Source: JAMCTM01 sp023473545 (GTDB lineage: Bacteria; Patescibacteriota; Microgenomatia; Levybacterales; UBA12049). From it: DNA of 64,000 bases. The first letter of the stretch is position 1; the number at the start of each line of letters is the position of its first letter. Under the pieces are notes generated by a model. That model worked only from the letters and a program-made list of their open reading frames with translations. It did no database searches and was not told where the DNA came from. Position numbers and translations under genes: made by a program. The DNA is taken from contig JAMCXO010000002.1 in NCBI GenBank assembly GCA_023473545.1, positions 30,434 through 94,433 of the forward strand, given 5' to 3'. This document shows positions 48,715 to 57,460 of the stretch, one piece after another.

Positions 48715-50364
48715 ATGGCAAAACAAATCAAATTTTCCGAAGACGCCAGGGCATCCCTTGTTAAGGGGGTCAATATACTGGCTAAGGCAGTTGTAACAAC
48801 CCTTGGCCCTAAGGGCAGAAATGTCGCGATTGATAAAAAATGGGGGGCGCCAAATGTTATTCATGACGGCGTAACGGTTGCCAAAGAAATAGAGTTGCCT
48901 GATGCTTACGAAAACATGGGCGCCCAGCTTGTAAAAGAAGCTGCCTCTAAAACCAATGATGTTGCCGGTGATGGAACCACAACCGCTACTCTTTTAGCCC
49001 AGTCCATTGTCAATAACGGCTTTAAAAATGTTGCCTCCGGCGCGAACCCGATGATTCTTAAAACCGGTATAGAAAAGGGGTTGGAAGCTGTGGTCTCGGA
49101 ACTGAAAAAGATGAAAAAAACAGTCAAGGATACCGATGTTACCAAGGTTGCCACAATATCCGCTCAAGATGGTAAGATAGGCGCTTTAATAGCCGAGGCG
49201 CTCACTAGGGTTGGTAAAGACGGAGTCGTAACCGTTGAGGAAGGAAGAGGCTTAGAAATGTCTATTGACTATAAGGAGGGAATGGAATTTGACAAAGGCT
49301 ATGCCTCTCCCTATTTTGTTACCAATTCCGACCGCATGGAGGCAGAGATCGAAAACCCTTATATCTTAATAACGGATAAAAAGATCTCCGCTTTAAATGA
49401 TCTTTTGCCTTTCCTTGAGAATCTTGTCAAATCATCTAAAAATCTGGTGATTATTGCCGATGACATAGAAGGCGAGGCCCTGGCAACCCTGGTTGTCAAT
49501 AAATTGCGCGGAACATTTAACGCTATCGCCATTAAAGCCCCTGGGTTCGGCGACAGGAGAAAAGAAATGCTTGAAGACATAGCCATTTTAACAGGCGCAA
49601 CCGTAATTTCGGAAGATACGGGCAGAAAACTTGACAGCGTTACGCTTGATGACTGCGGAAAGGCAGACAAGGTATGGGCAGACAAGGAAAATACCAAAAT
49701 TATAGGCGGAAAAGGAACGCCAAATAGCCTTAAAGCAAGGATAGCGCAAATTAGAACCGCTATCGAAGAGACAACATCGGATTTCGACCGGGAAAAACTA
49801 CAGGAGAGACTGGCCAAGCTATCGGGCGGAGTAGCGGTTATTAATGTCGGGGCGGCAACGGAGATAGAGCTTAAAGAAAAGAAAGAAAGGGTCAACGATG
49901 CCGTCTCTGCCACTAAGGCAGCGCTTGAAGAAGGCATTGTACCGGGGGGAGGAGTGGCTCTTCTTAAAACCCGAAGCGTTCTGCCGTCTCTCAAAAATTC
50001 CCTTACCGACGATGATGAAAAAACAGGCGTTGAAATTTTATACCAAGCACTTGCCGAACCATTGAAATGGATTGCCAAGAATGCCGGGGCCGATGAAGGA
50101 TGGATTCTAAGAAAAGTAGAAGATGTCTTAAATGAAAAAAAGGAAACAGACTTTGGGTTCAATGTTATGACACTGGGTTTTGGCTCAATGACAGAAGCGG
50201 GAATTCTCGATCCGGCAAAGGTTACCAGATCCGCAGTGCAAAATGCGGTTAGTGTCGGCATGATGATCCTAACCACAGAAGCCCTGATTACCGATCTTCC
50301 GGAAAAGAAAGAAATGCCTCAATCGCCAATGGCCGGCGGCATGGGAGAAATGGGCGGCTACTAA
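48715..50364 (+). CDS. groEL: Chaperonin GroEL
   Basis: ATP-driven folding chamber, 549 aa. Signature GDGTTTATLLAQSI, VVTVEEGRGLEMSIDYKEG, DDIEGEALATLVVNKLRG, KAPGFGDRRKEMLEDIA, and a GGM-type C-terminal tail (PMAGGMGEMGGY). Complete and unbroken, without heptamer insertions. Confidence 0.97.
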   Translation: MAKQIKFSEDARASLVKGVNILAKAVVTTLGPKGRNVAIDKKWGAPNVIHDGVTVAKEIELPDAYENMGAQLVKEAASKTNDVAGDGTTTATLLAQSIVNNGFKNVASGANPMILKTGIEKGLEAVVSELKKMKKTVKDTDVTKVATISAQDGKIGALIAEALTRVGKDGVVTVEEGRGLEMSIDYKEGMEFDKGYASPYFVTNSDRMEAEIENPYILITDKKISALNDLLPFLENLVKSSKNLVIIADDIEGEALATLVVNKLRGTFNAIAIKAPGFGDRRKEMLEDIAILTGATVISEDTGRKLDSVTLDDCGKADKVWADKENTKIIGGKGTPNSLKARIAQIRTAIEETTSDFDREKLQERLAKLSGGVAVINVGAATEIELKEKKERVNDAVSATKAALEEGIVPGGGVALLKTRSVLPSLKNSLTDDDEKTGVEILYQALAEPLKWIAKNAGADEGWILRKVEDVLNEKKETDFGFNVMTLGFGSMTEAGILDPAKVTRSAVQNAVSVGMMILTTEALITDLPEKKEMPQSPMAGGMGEMGGY

Positions 50365-50425
50365 ACCCTGATGCCTCGAGTCTCTTAATTTTTAATCCGC
50401 GTTATAGTATAATCTTTGTGAAACC

Positions 50426-51271
50426 ATGAAAAAATTACTGTTTTTTATACTGCCATTTTTTCTTGCAGGCGGGATCTTTTTTGCATTTTTGTTTATTCAA
50501 AGCAGAAATGCGGGAAAAGGCGGGCTTCAGGTTACCTCAAATCCCAAAAGCAAGGTCTATCTAAATAATCAATTTATCGGCGAAACTCCACTTTGTCGCT
50601 GCCAGGGAAAGAAAATGATAACAGCCGGCAAGTACACCCTAAAAATCGTACCCGAAAACTCCAAACTCTCCCCCTTTGAAAATGATATAGCCATAAACAA
50701 ATCGGTCCTAACAGTTGTTGACAGGACATTTGGCCAGACAGGCACATCTTATGGAAGTATTATTACCCTTGATCCCTTAAACAACAAAAAAGAAAATGAA
50801 CTTCTGGTTTTGTCTTTACCGGATAACGCGGATATATATCTGGACGAAAATAAAATAGGAAAAACACCAAGTCTTCTAAAAAACATCACTGATTCCAATC
50901 ATTCAATTAAGATTTCTAAATCCGGATACCAGGATGACATCCTTCATATAAAGGCAGTAGCCGGTTATAAATTAACTATTACCGCGTTTTTAGGCATCAA
51001 TCCAAATCTTGCTTCCCCAACCCAAAGCAACGCGACGCCAAGCGCAAATCTACAGGCATCCTCAAGCGCGGCGCCAAAGGTTGTTGTATTGGAAACGCCC
51101 ACGGGATTCTTAAATGTCAGAAACAAACCATCCCTGTCGGGATCTATCATTGCAAAAGTCAAACCGGGAGACAAACTAGATTTGATAAACCAGGAGGCAG
51201 GATGGTTTGAAATAAGGCTCTCAAACGGAAGTTCTGGCTGGATCAGCGGCTCCTACGCAAAAAAGGAATAA
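50426..51271 (+). CDS. PEGA- and SH3-domain envelope protein
   Basis: Protein of 281 aa anchored by an N-terminal membrane segment (about 4-25). Two PEGA domains follow (KSKVYLNNQFIGETPL and NADIYLDENKIGKTPSLL), then a Ser/Ala linker, then a bacterial SH3-type domain (GFLNVRNKPSLSGSIIAKVK ... GWFEIRLSNGSSGWISGSY) that typically binds cell wall. The combination fits an extracytoplasmic wall-contact protein. A TATAAT box at 50408-50413 lies 12 bases before the ATG. Confidence 0.82.
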   Translation: MKKLLFFILPFFLAGGIFFAFLFIQSRNAGKGGLQVTSNPKSKVYLNNQFIGETPLCRCQGKKMITAGKYTLKIVPENSKLSPFENDIAINKSVLTVVDRTFGQTGTSYGSIITLDPLNNKKENELLVLSLPDNADIYLDENKIGKTPSLLKNITDSNHSIKISKSGYQDDILHIKAVAGYKLTITAFLGINPNLASPTQSNATPSANLQASSSAAPKVVVLETPTGFLNVRNKPSLSGSIIAKVKPGDKLDLINQEAGWFEIRLSNGSSGWISGSYAKKE

Positions 51272-52228
51272 TTATCCTCCGATAACATAAATCACGAATA
51301 TTACCGATATAATCCATACAAAAACCGAAACAAGAAGCGCTGTGTCGGAAATTAAAATCTTTTCCGGACTTTCTCCCTGTTCTTTTTCATAAACATCCTG
51401 AAGATAGCGCATAAGCGCGTAAACAACCGGAAGGATTGTTATCATCAACCATTTCCTCTGAAAAAACACAGGCAGAAAATCAGGTATAAATAAATTAAAA
51501 GAAACCTTTAAGCCATGCGGATTTTCCAAAAAAGTGAAAAGTGAGTAAGAAATAAAGGTTGAGGTGGCAAACATAGACGCGTAGATATCTAATAATCGTT
51601 CCGAATAGTGAGATAGGGTTTGCCTAATGCTGACTATCGTCTCATCCGGATACTTAGAAATTAATGTCAGCTCGGAGCGCCTCTTTCCTACGGCAAGGAA
51701 AAGAGAGAAAGCAATTGTGGCTAACAAAAGCCAGACCGAGATGTGAAATCCCGAGGCAAATTCGCCGGCATAAACCCTAAGAATATAACCTGCGGCTATG
51801 GCCAGTATATCCAGTATTTCTATTTGTTTTAAAACAAGAGAATAAGACAGCTGAAGCATTACGTAGACCAAGACAGAAATAAAAAAGGCAGGTGTTATAG
51901 AAAAGGCTATAAAAACAGAGACTACGGCAAAAATAATTGCCAGCGTAAAAGCAACAGGCAAGGGAACATCGTTATGGGCAAGGGGACGGAACTTTTTGAA
52001 AGGATGCAGTCTGTCTTTCTCTATGTCGAAAAAGTCATTTATGATATACATGGCGGAAGAAAGAAGACAAAATACCAAAAAACCTAAAAATACATTTATA
52101 AAAATGTCATAAGAGAATAGCTGGCCGCTAAAGGTAATAGCGGCAAAAATAGCCAGATTTTTTATCCACTGTCTAGGACGCAAGAGCCTAAACGAATTAT
52201 AAAGAAGTCTTAGGATTTCTTTCTTCAT
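51272..52228 (-). CDS. UbiA-family prenyltransferase, decaprenyl-phosphate phosphoribosyltransferase-like
   Basis: Integral membrane enzyme of 318 aa with about nine segments. First Asp-rich motif NDFFDIEKD, a following basic HPFKKFRPLA, and second motif AAGYILRVYAGEFASG. The N-terminal RLLRPRQWIKNLAIF is typical of the UbiA subgroup that makes decaprenyl-phosphoribose, the precursor of arabinose donors in actinobacteria. Overlaps the WecA-like gene by 32 bases, so both use a polyprenyl-phosphate pool. The donor sugar is inferred from the subgroup. Confidence 0.8.
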   Translation of the reverse strand: MKKEILRLLYNSFRLLRPRQWIKNLAIFAAITFSGQLFSYDIFINVFLGFLVFCLLSSAMYIINDFFDIEKDRLHPFKKFRPLAHNDVPLPVAFTLAIIFAVVSVFIAFSITPAFFISVLVYVMLQLSYSLVLKQIEILDILAIAAGYILRVYAGEFASGFHISVWLLLATIAFSLFLAVGKRRSELTLISKYPDETIVSIRQTLSHYSERLLDIYASMFATSTFISYSLFTFLENPHGLKVSFNLFIPDFLPVFFQRKWLMITILPVVYALMRYLQDVYEKEQGESPEKILISDTALLVSVFVWIISVIFVIYVIGG

Positions 52229-53285
52229 CTATAAGATCTATAAATAAATGTAAAAAAGTCAGCGCTCCTAAAATAACAATAAATAAAGTCACAATAGCAA
52301 AGAATTTTTCCTTACTTGATAGGGAAAGCGAAATTGCCCCTAATATAGCAGAGATTGTCCAATAAAACAAGGCTATATATGGCTGCTTTACTCCCATACG
52401 AAGCAGGATATGATGCAGATGTTTATTGTCGTGCACAAAAGGAGAATGACCGGTTAAAGACCTTCTCATTAGCGTAAATACCCCGTCTATCATTGGCACC
52501 CCTAAAACAAGAATGGCTGTTGCCAATTTTGCCCCGGATAATATGGCAACCGATGCCAGAAGAAGATAGATTGAGGTTGCTCCGTAGCCGGGAAATATTT
52601 TTGCCGGATAAAAATTAAAAATCAAAAAACCCAAGGCACTGCCTGCTATCGCAAAGGAAAGACGGGATGCAATAATGGAATTTATGTCCGATGACTGGAA
52701 CCGCAGACTAAGAATTCCTATAACAATGGCGGATATGGCAACAAAGCCGGGCATCTGTCCATCCACTCCGGTACTCCAATTTATCATATTCATAACCCAC
52801 ATAATCCAAATAAGGGCAAGAATATCCGAAAATAAGAGTATGGAATGAGAACCAAAAAAATTAAATTCAAGCCTTATTGTGTCCAAATGTATGACCCCTG
52901 CGGCAAAAGGATTGGTTACAAAAGGTATTCCAACCCCAGAACCTACCACAATAAGAGCAACAACAATATTAAGAACGAATCTTATGCCAGGCGTGATATC
53001 CAATTTGTCATCGGCAATCCCTACCGCAAGGGCTATAAATGAGGCAAGCATTAAACCTAGGGTAACCTTTACTAAGGGTAAAAATAGCAAAGCGGAAACA
53101 AAAACTCCTATAAAAAGAGGAATACCGCCTCCTCTTGGTACAGGCTTTGCGTGAATGATCGCAGGATGTTTATGGGTAGCGGGATCATCTATTAATTTCC
53201 ATTTCCGTATAAAAATTAAAGATACGGGAACCGCTATAATAGTTGCCAAAAATGAAGTAACTATAGGCAAGATTACATTCTCCAT
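52197..53285 (-). CDS. Polyprenyl-phosphate sugar-1-phosphate transferase (WecA/MraY family)
   Basis: Membrane enzyme of 362 aa with about ten segments that starts lipid-linked oligosaccharides. Family motifs: HKHPAIIHAKPVPRGGG, IADDKLDITP (Asp pair), NMINWSTGVDG (metal-binding NxxxxxDG), and HDNKHLHHILLRMG (HxxxHHxL). WecA-type rather than MraY-type by the HKHP and C-terminal His motifs. In one operon with UbiA-like and GT39 genes, the opening step of surface polysaccharide synthesis. Confidence 0.88.
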   Translation of the reverse strand: MENVILPIVTSFLATIIAVPVSLIFIRKWKLIDDPATHKHPAIIHAKPVPRGGGIPLFIGVFVSALLFLPLVKVTLGLMLASFIALAVGIADDKLDITPGIRFVLNIVVALIVVGSGVGIPFVTNPFAAGVIHLDTIRLEFNFFGSHSILLFSDILALIWIMWVMNMINWSTGVDGQMPGFVAISAIVIGILSLRFQSSDINSIIASRLSFAIAGSALGFLIFNFYPAKIFPGYGATSIYLLLASVAILSGAKLATAILVLGVPMIDGVFTLMRRSLTGHSPFVHDNKHLHHILLRMGVKQPYIALFYWTISAILGAISLSLSSKEKFFAIVTLFIVILGALTFLHLFIDLIDEERNPKTSL

Positions 53286-53638
53286 TATATAATTATTTGC
53301 GCCAGTCTTATTATAAAAATAAAAACAAGAAGCGCCCCAATAAAAAGGGTTGCCAAGAGTATCCTTGATAGAAGAGGTATCTTTTTATAGATAAAGAGGG
53401 AAAGAGTGAGATTCGTTATGGCAAAAAACAAAACAAGTATAATTGGAGTGAATATAAATTGCTTTTGGGCAAGCCTGCCATCACCCCACGGAAGCTGATT
53501 AAAAACAGGAATTAAAGGCGGGAGAAAACGATAAATAACTATTATAAAAACCGCGCTTCCCAAAAGAAGCGCTAATCCCAATAACAAAGAGTAAAATAAA
53601 GTTTTATCCCCTCGCACATGTCTAAAAAGCCCGTTCAT
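53285..53638 (-). CDS. Hypothetical membrane protein, DUF1648-like
   Basis: Protein of 117 aa with three membrane segments (about 17-38, 64-82, 93-115). FLPPLIPVFNQLPWGDGRLAQK resembles the DUF1648 motif (LPxxIPxHFxxxGxxD). Overlaps both neighbours by one and seventeen bases, so it is part of the operon. Function unknown. Confidence 0.6.
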   Translation of the reverse strand: MNGLFRHVRGDKTLFYSLLLGLALLLGSAVFIIVIYRFLPPLIPVFNQLPWGDGRLAQKQFIFTPIILVLFFAITNLTLSLFIYKKIPLLSRILLATLFIGALLVFIFIIRLAQIII

Positions 53639-55073
53639 AAATAGCTTTCCCGTCTATCTTAAGTAACGGCTCATAGCCCGACATGTTAAAAGGAATGTTG
53701 TCGTTAGTGGTGGATATAAAATATTTCGGCTTTACCAATTGAAGGGAGTCTTGGGTTTCTTTTATATAGCGGGGTCTTGCCAACATGTGATACTCCACTA
53801 TAAATCGTCCGGGAGGAAGTTTGTCCAGTAGCTTATACACCTGCGGATCATTGCCAAAGATAAATATAGAGGCATTTGGGTCCTTTGTTTTTATATAATC
53901 CGCCAAGGCATAGTCCGCCGGCGTATTCTTATCAAAAAAAGATCTGTACGAGTAAACACTTTCCTTATGTGTCAAAAACATAAGAAAATTACCATAGTAT
54001 CCGAATATCTTTGTGTAGAGCGGAAAATAACCTAAAACAAAAACTATGGTTACTATAGTTAGTACCTGCGCCAATCTTTTAGAGAAAATTTGTTTCTCAA
54101 CGAATGCCGAAAAAAACAGCAAGACAAAACTTGGCATAAGCACCAAAAGATAATGCGCCCATATCCTTTGCGAGAAAAAGGCGTTAAACAGCGAAAAACC
54201 AAACCATAAAAAGATAAAAAGCGTGTTTTTGCTTATGCTTTTTCTTTTCTTAAAAAGAAAAAGCATAAAAACAAGAAGCGCTGCTGTTTTCGCTATAAGT
54301 AAACCCTGGGAAATTATAAATTTATTTGCATAGGCCACGTATCCTATGTTTTGAAACAGAACCGCGCTGGCAAAAAAAGAAAAGGCGCCTTTAAATATAA
54401 AAAATAAAATAACAGCTATTACGGGAGTCAAAAAACTTAAAATAAACGGAGTAAGACCGGTTATCTGATTAAGGATGAATTTTTTCTTTCTGTACGTTTC
54501 AAAAAAAAGAAAAATAAAGAAGGCACCGGCATCAAAAACAGCCACCACCTTAAAAAGGAACGCAAAGGAAAGTAAAAGGCCTGCAAAATAAAGAAGTAAG
54601 GGCTTCTTGATTTCGCTGTATTTTAAAACCAGAAACGCTCCAATTAGAATAGGAAGCATCATAAAATTCTCCGCATTGGCAATATTTCCCTCCAAAAGAG
54701 GAGTCGCCAAAAGCACGATAAACACGAGACTCGACAAATAAACAGTCTTTCGTTTTACGAATAATTTCTTGGCTATTAAAAAGAAAAAAAAGAAAGACAA
54801 AAGGCCAAAAATTAAAGATACGAACCTTATCGTAAACTGATCGGATTGAAATAGGGCATAAAGCAAATATAAAAAGGGGGGCTTATTATCCCAAATATCC
54901 CTGTATAAAAGCCGTCCTTGTCTTATCGCCATACCAACCACGTCATAAACGCCCTCATCGCCGTACCAATAAGGTTCGGAAAGCGAAGGGAGGCGAAGAA
55001 GGAAAAACAAAAACGAGGCCCCAATCAGGAAGTAAACGTGTTTATTTTTTTCCAAGGCAGAAAAAAGTCTCAT
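53622..55073 (-). CDS. GT39/ArnT-like membrane glycosyltransferase
   Basis: Integral membrane protein of 483 aa. The first loop has the GT-C acidic motif WYGDEGVYDVVGMAIRQGRL followed by YRDIWDNKPPFLYLLYALF, the ArnT/PMT_2 family pattern, and about ten more segments. Donor is probably a polyprenyl-phosphate sugar made with the two downstream enzymes. Third GT39-type enzyme of the window but not closely related to the tandem pair at 35485-38843. Confidence 0.85.
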   Translation of the reverse strand: MRLFSALEKNKHVYFLIGASFLFFLLRLPSLSEPYWYGDEGVYDVVGMAIRQGRLLYRDIWDNKPPFLYLLYALFQSDQFTIRFVSLIFGLLSFFFFFLIAKKLFVKRKTVYLSSLVFIVLLATPLLEGNIANAENFMMLPILIGAFLVLKYSEIKKPLLLYFAGLLLSFAFLFKVVAVFDAGAFFIFLFFETYRKKKFILNQITGLTPFILSFLTPVIAVILFFIFKGAFSFFASAVLFQNIGYVAYANKFIISQGLLIAKTAALLVFMLFLFKKRKSISKNTLFIFLWFGFSLFNAFFSQRIWAHYLLVLMPSFVLLFFSAFVEKQIFSKRLAQVLTIVTIVFVLGYFPLYTKIFGYYGNFLMFLTHKESVYSYRSFFDKNTPADYALADYIKTKDPNASIFIFGNDPQVYKLLDKLPPGRFIVEYHMLARPRYIKETQDSLQLVKPKYFISTTNDNIPFNMSGYEPLLKIDGKAIYERAF

Positions 55074-55102
55074 TAGAAATTTTGCAATTGTTCCTAACCT
55101 TA

Positions 55103-56590
55103 TTATACCTTTTCTGTAACCTTATATTCAATGCGTTTTCCAAGCATTAATTGGGTATGAGAGATTAAGGCCGGGAGGGTTGAAAGAAAAAATCCTGCCA
55201 CAGGCAGAAGGATAAACTCCAAAGGAAACAAAAACTGCCTGGCCGTTGAACTTCTAGAATCCTTTGGACGATTCCTGAAATCTATAATTATCATTGCCAG
55301 AATCGCAAATAAACAAGAGGTTAATATAAAGCCTGCCAGCCTGGGTAAATTATACCCAAGCGTTGTCCTGGAAAATTCAGGATTTACCAAGGGCATAAGT
55401 GTTGCCGCAACCGTAATGATAAACCAATTAACCGGCCACAGAAAATGATCTAAAAGTACATTGATTAGCATGAATGTTTTTCGTAAAAACGGCACGTTCG
55501 GAACTGTTAAAAACCACTTAATAAATAAGGGATCATCGGAAACGCCCCAAGACCAGCGCCTCTCCTGATTATATTTATTTCTAAGGCTTCCAAAGTAGGT
55601 TCGGGCTAAGGGAGCGTCCATCGAGGTTTTTATAAATAAGGGCTCAACCCAAACTTTTCCTGATAGCTTATAAAATGCCTTAAAAAATATTCTGTAGTCC
55701 TCGGGAATAACATCGGTATCCCAAAATCCAATCTTCTTAAGAAGAGAAAAAGAAAGCGAATATGTTGAATTGGCAATAAGCCGATCTCCCTGAACAAGAA
55801 GCCCTGTTCTCCAAAGACTGCCAAAAAACGAAATAACCCTTATTGCGGCGGGAACATTCCAGAAATTATTGTAATTTACATTTGCGGACTGCCAAAATTT
55901 ATTGTAGCGGTTGGGATCCGTAAGAAATTTATAGGTAAGGTAGGCAAAATACTGGCTGTCAAATACCGAATCTGCGTCAACCGAGGATACGGTCGCGTAG
56001 TTCATGTCTATAACTTCTTTAATCTTCCTGTATATGCACTTACCCGCAAACGCCTCGTTGGATGATTTCCCTTTTACCTCACCTTTAATATCTCTATGAA
56101 ATGTTGCCTCTATAAGACCAAAAGTGTCTTTAAATTCCGCCGAAAGAAGCCTTGCTTTTTCCCTTGCGTCTTTTTCCCTCTTCTCCATTGCCAAAACAAC
56201 AAATATTCTCTTACTGGGAAAGGTCTGGCTGGCTAAGGAAAGGAGGGAGGTTCTTAATTTATCTATGTTTTCCTTGTAGTTAGGGATAATAACTACATGG
56301 TTAACTTTATGAAAATCACTTAGCTTATCCGCTAATTTCAGCCAGCTCTCCCTTTCCGTCTCGCGGATTTTTTTTGATGCAATATAAGATGTTACGACCA
56401 GCGAAAACGATTTATAAAACCAATAAATATCAAAAAATAAAATAAAACAGGCAACAGCATATGGAATCAGAAAAGATCCCCAAACAGGAAATAGTATTAA
56501 ACCCCACGAGAAAAACCCCGGGACTAACTCTAGCATGCGCTTTGTCTTTACCGGGTAACGGCTAAAAACAGTCTGAAAAAACTTAGTCAT
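55103..56590 (-). CDS. Glycosyltransferase family 2, membrane-bound
   Basis: Protein of 495 aa: two membrane segments at the N terminus, a GT-A domain (VVIPNYKENIDKLRTSLLSL, the DAD motif SSVDADSVFD, ending with the acceptor-site sequence VIPEDYRIFFKAF and QERRWSWG, the ExxED/QxxRW type pattern), and three membrane segments at the C terminus. The QxxRW motif is that of processive synthases such as cellulose or hyaluronan synthase, so polymer synthesis is possible. Follows tatD by five bases. Confidence 0.85.
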   Translation of the reverse strand: MTKFFQTVFSRYPVKTKRMLELVPGFFSWGLILFPVWGSFLIPYAVACFILFFDIYWFYKSFSLVVTSYIASKKIRETERESWLKLADKLSDFHKVNHVVIIPNYKENIDKLRTSLLSLASQTFPSKRIFVVLAMEKREKDAREKARLLSAEFKDTFGLIEATFHRDIKGEVKGKSSNEAFAGKCIYRKIKEVIDMNYATVSSVDADSVFDSQYFAYLTYKFLTDPNRYNKFWQSANVNYNNFWNVPAAIRVISFFGSLWRTGLLVQGDRLIANSTYSLSFSLLKKIGFWDTDVIPEDYRIFFKAFYKLSGKVWVEPLFIKTSMDAPLARTYFGSLRNKYNQERRWSWGVSDDPLFIKWFLTVPNVPFLRKTFMLINVLLDHFLWPVNWFIITVAATLMPLVNPEFSRTTLGYNLPRLAGFILTSCLFAILAMIIIDFRNRPKDSRSSTARQFLFPLEFILLPVAGFFLSTLPALISHTQLMLGKRIEYKVTEKV

Positions 56591-56595
56591 ATTAT

Positions 56596-57429
56596 TTAAT
56601 TATTGATCTTAAAAAGCAGTTTAGCGTTGCTGACTGCGTTATCTTCCAACACATTAAAATCTACCTGCTTTATTCGGGCCAGATTTTCACCTACAATTAT
56701 AGCATATAAAGGCTCATTGCGGTTACCTCTGTAGGGCACTGGTGCTAAGAAAGGACTGTCGGTTTCAACCAAAATCCGATCCAAAGGAGCGTATTTTACC
56801 AGTTGCCCAAGTTCGGTTGTTTCACCTGCCGCAATACCTTTGTAGGTAATATTGCCGTCAAAACCCACATAAAATCCAAGGTTCAGTACTTTTCTAAGAA
56901 AATCCAGGCTCCCGGACATGCAGTGAAACATACCGGGAGGATTTAAAAGATAAGATTTGTGATTCATGAGAATATCTAGAATATCTTTGCCTGCCTGGCG
57001 GTTATGGATTTGAAGAGGAAGTTTAAGCTTATGAGCCAGTTCAATTTGCCTGATAAAAACCTCTTTCTGCAGTTTTGGGTCAACAACCGCGTTTGATTTG
57101 TAACTAAAATAGTCCAGTCCTATTTCTCCAATGGCCACAACCTTAGGTTTTTTCGCCAGGCCTTCGAGATCCTTAATCCATGCGTCTTTTCCTAATTCGG
57201 AATGCGCAATTCCTGACTCTTGAATTTTGTCCGCATGATGGGGATGAACACCAATAATGGCATAAAGGTTTTTATATTTTTGAGAAAGCTCAACCGCCTT
57301 CTCGCTTGAGTCAAGCTTTGTCCCGACATTAATGATCGTTTTTACCCCTTGGTTTTCAGCCCTTTTGATAACCGCGTCATAATCTTTGTTAAAGGCGTGA
57401 AAATTTAAATGGCAGTGGACATCAATCAT
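56596..57429 (-). CDS. tatD: TatD-family metal-dependent hydrolase (DNase)
   Basis: TIM-barrel metalloenzyme of 277 aa linked to DNA degradation and quality control. Metal-binding signatures: MIDVHCHLN (two His), VAIGEIGLDY (Glu), LPLQIHNRQA (His), GMFHCMSG (His), and VETDSPFLAP (Asp). I chose the ATG at 57429, where the family begins MIDxHxH; a longer frame to 57501 overlaps metG. A minus-strand TATAAT box ends seven bases before this ATG, supporting it. A heptamer array sits between two early helices. Confidence 0.93.
   Translation of the reverse strand: MIDVHCHLNFHAFNKDYDAVIKRAENQGVKTIINVGTKLDSSEKAVELSQKYKNLYAIIGVHPHHADKIQESGIAHSELGKDAWIKDLEGLAKKPKVVAIGEIGLDYFSYKSNAVVDPKLQKEVFIRQIELAHKLKLPLQIHNRQAGKDILDILMNHKSYLLNPPGMFHCMSGSLDFLRKVLNLGFYVGFDGNITYKGIAAGETTELGQLVKYAPLDRILVETDSPFLAPVPYRGNRNEPLYAIIVGENLARIKQVDFNVLEDNAVSNAKLLFKINN
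57194..57228. repeat. Heptamer array inside tatD
   Basis: Units AATTCGG, AATGCGC, AATTCCT, GACTCTT, GAATTTT. Encodes KIQESGIAHSELG, an insertion just after the conserved GVHPHHAD. Confidence 0.75.
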
Positions 57430-57460
57430 GAAACTAATTATAAAATAATTAAATTTGGAA

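Noticed and set aside
49359..50276. Long (305-codon) minus-strand ORF inside groEL
   Set aside because: Antisense shadow of a conserved gene: Ser/Phe/Leu-rich composition with no domain.
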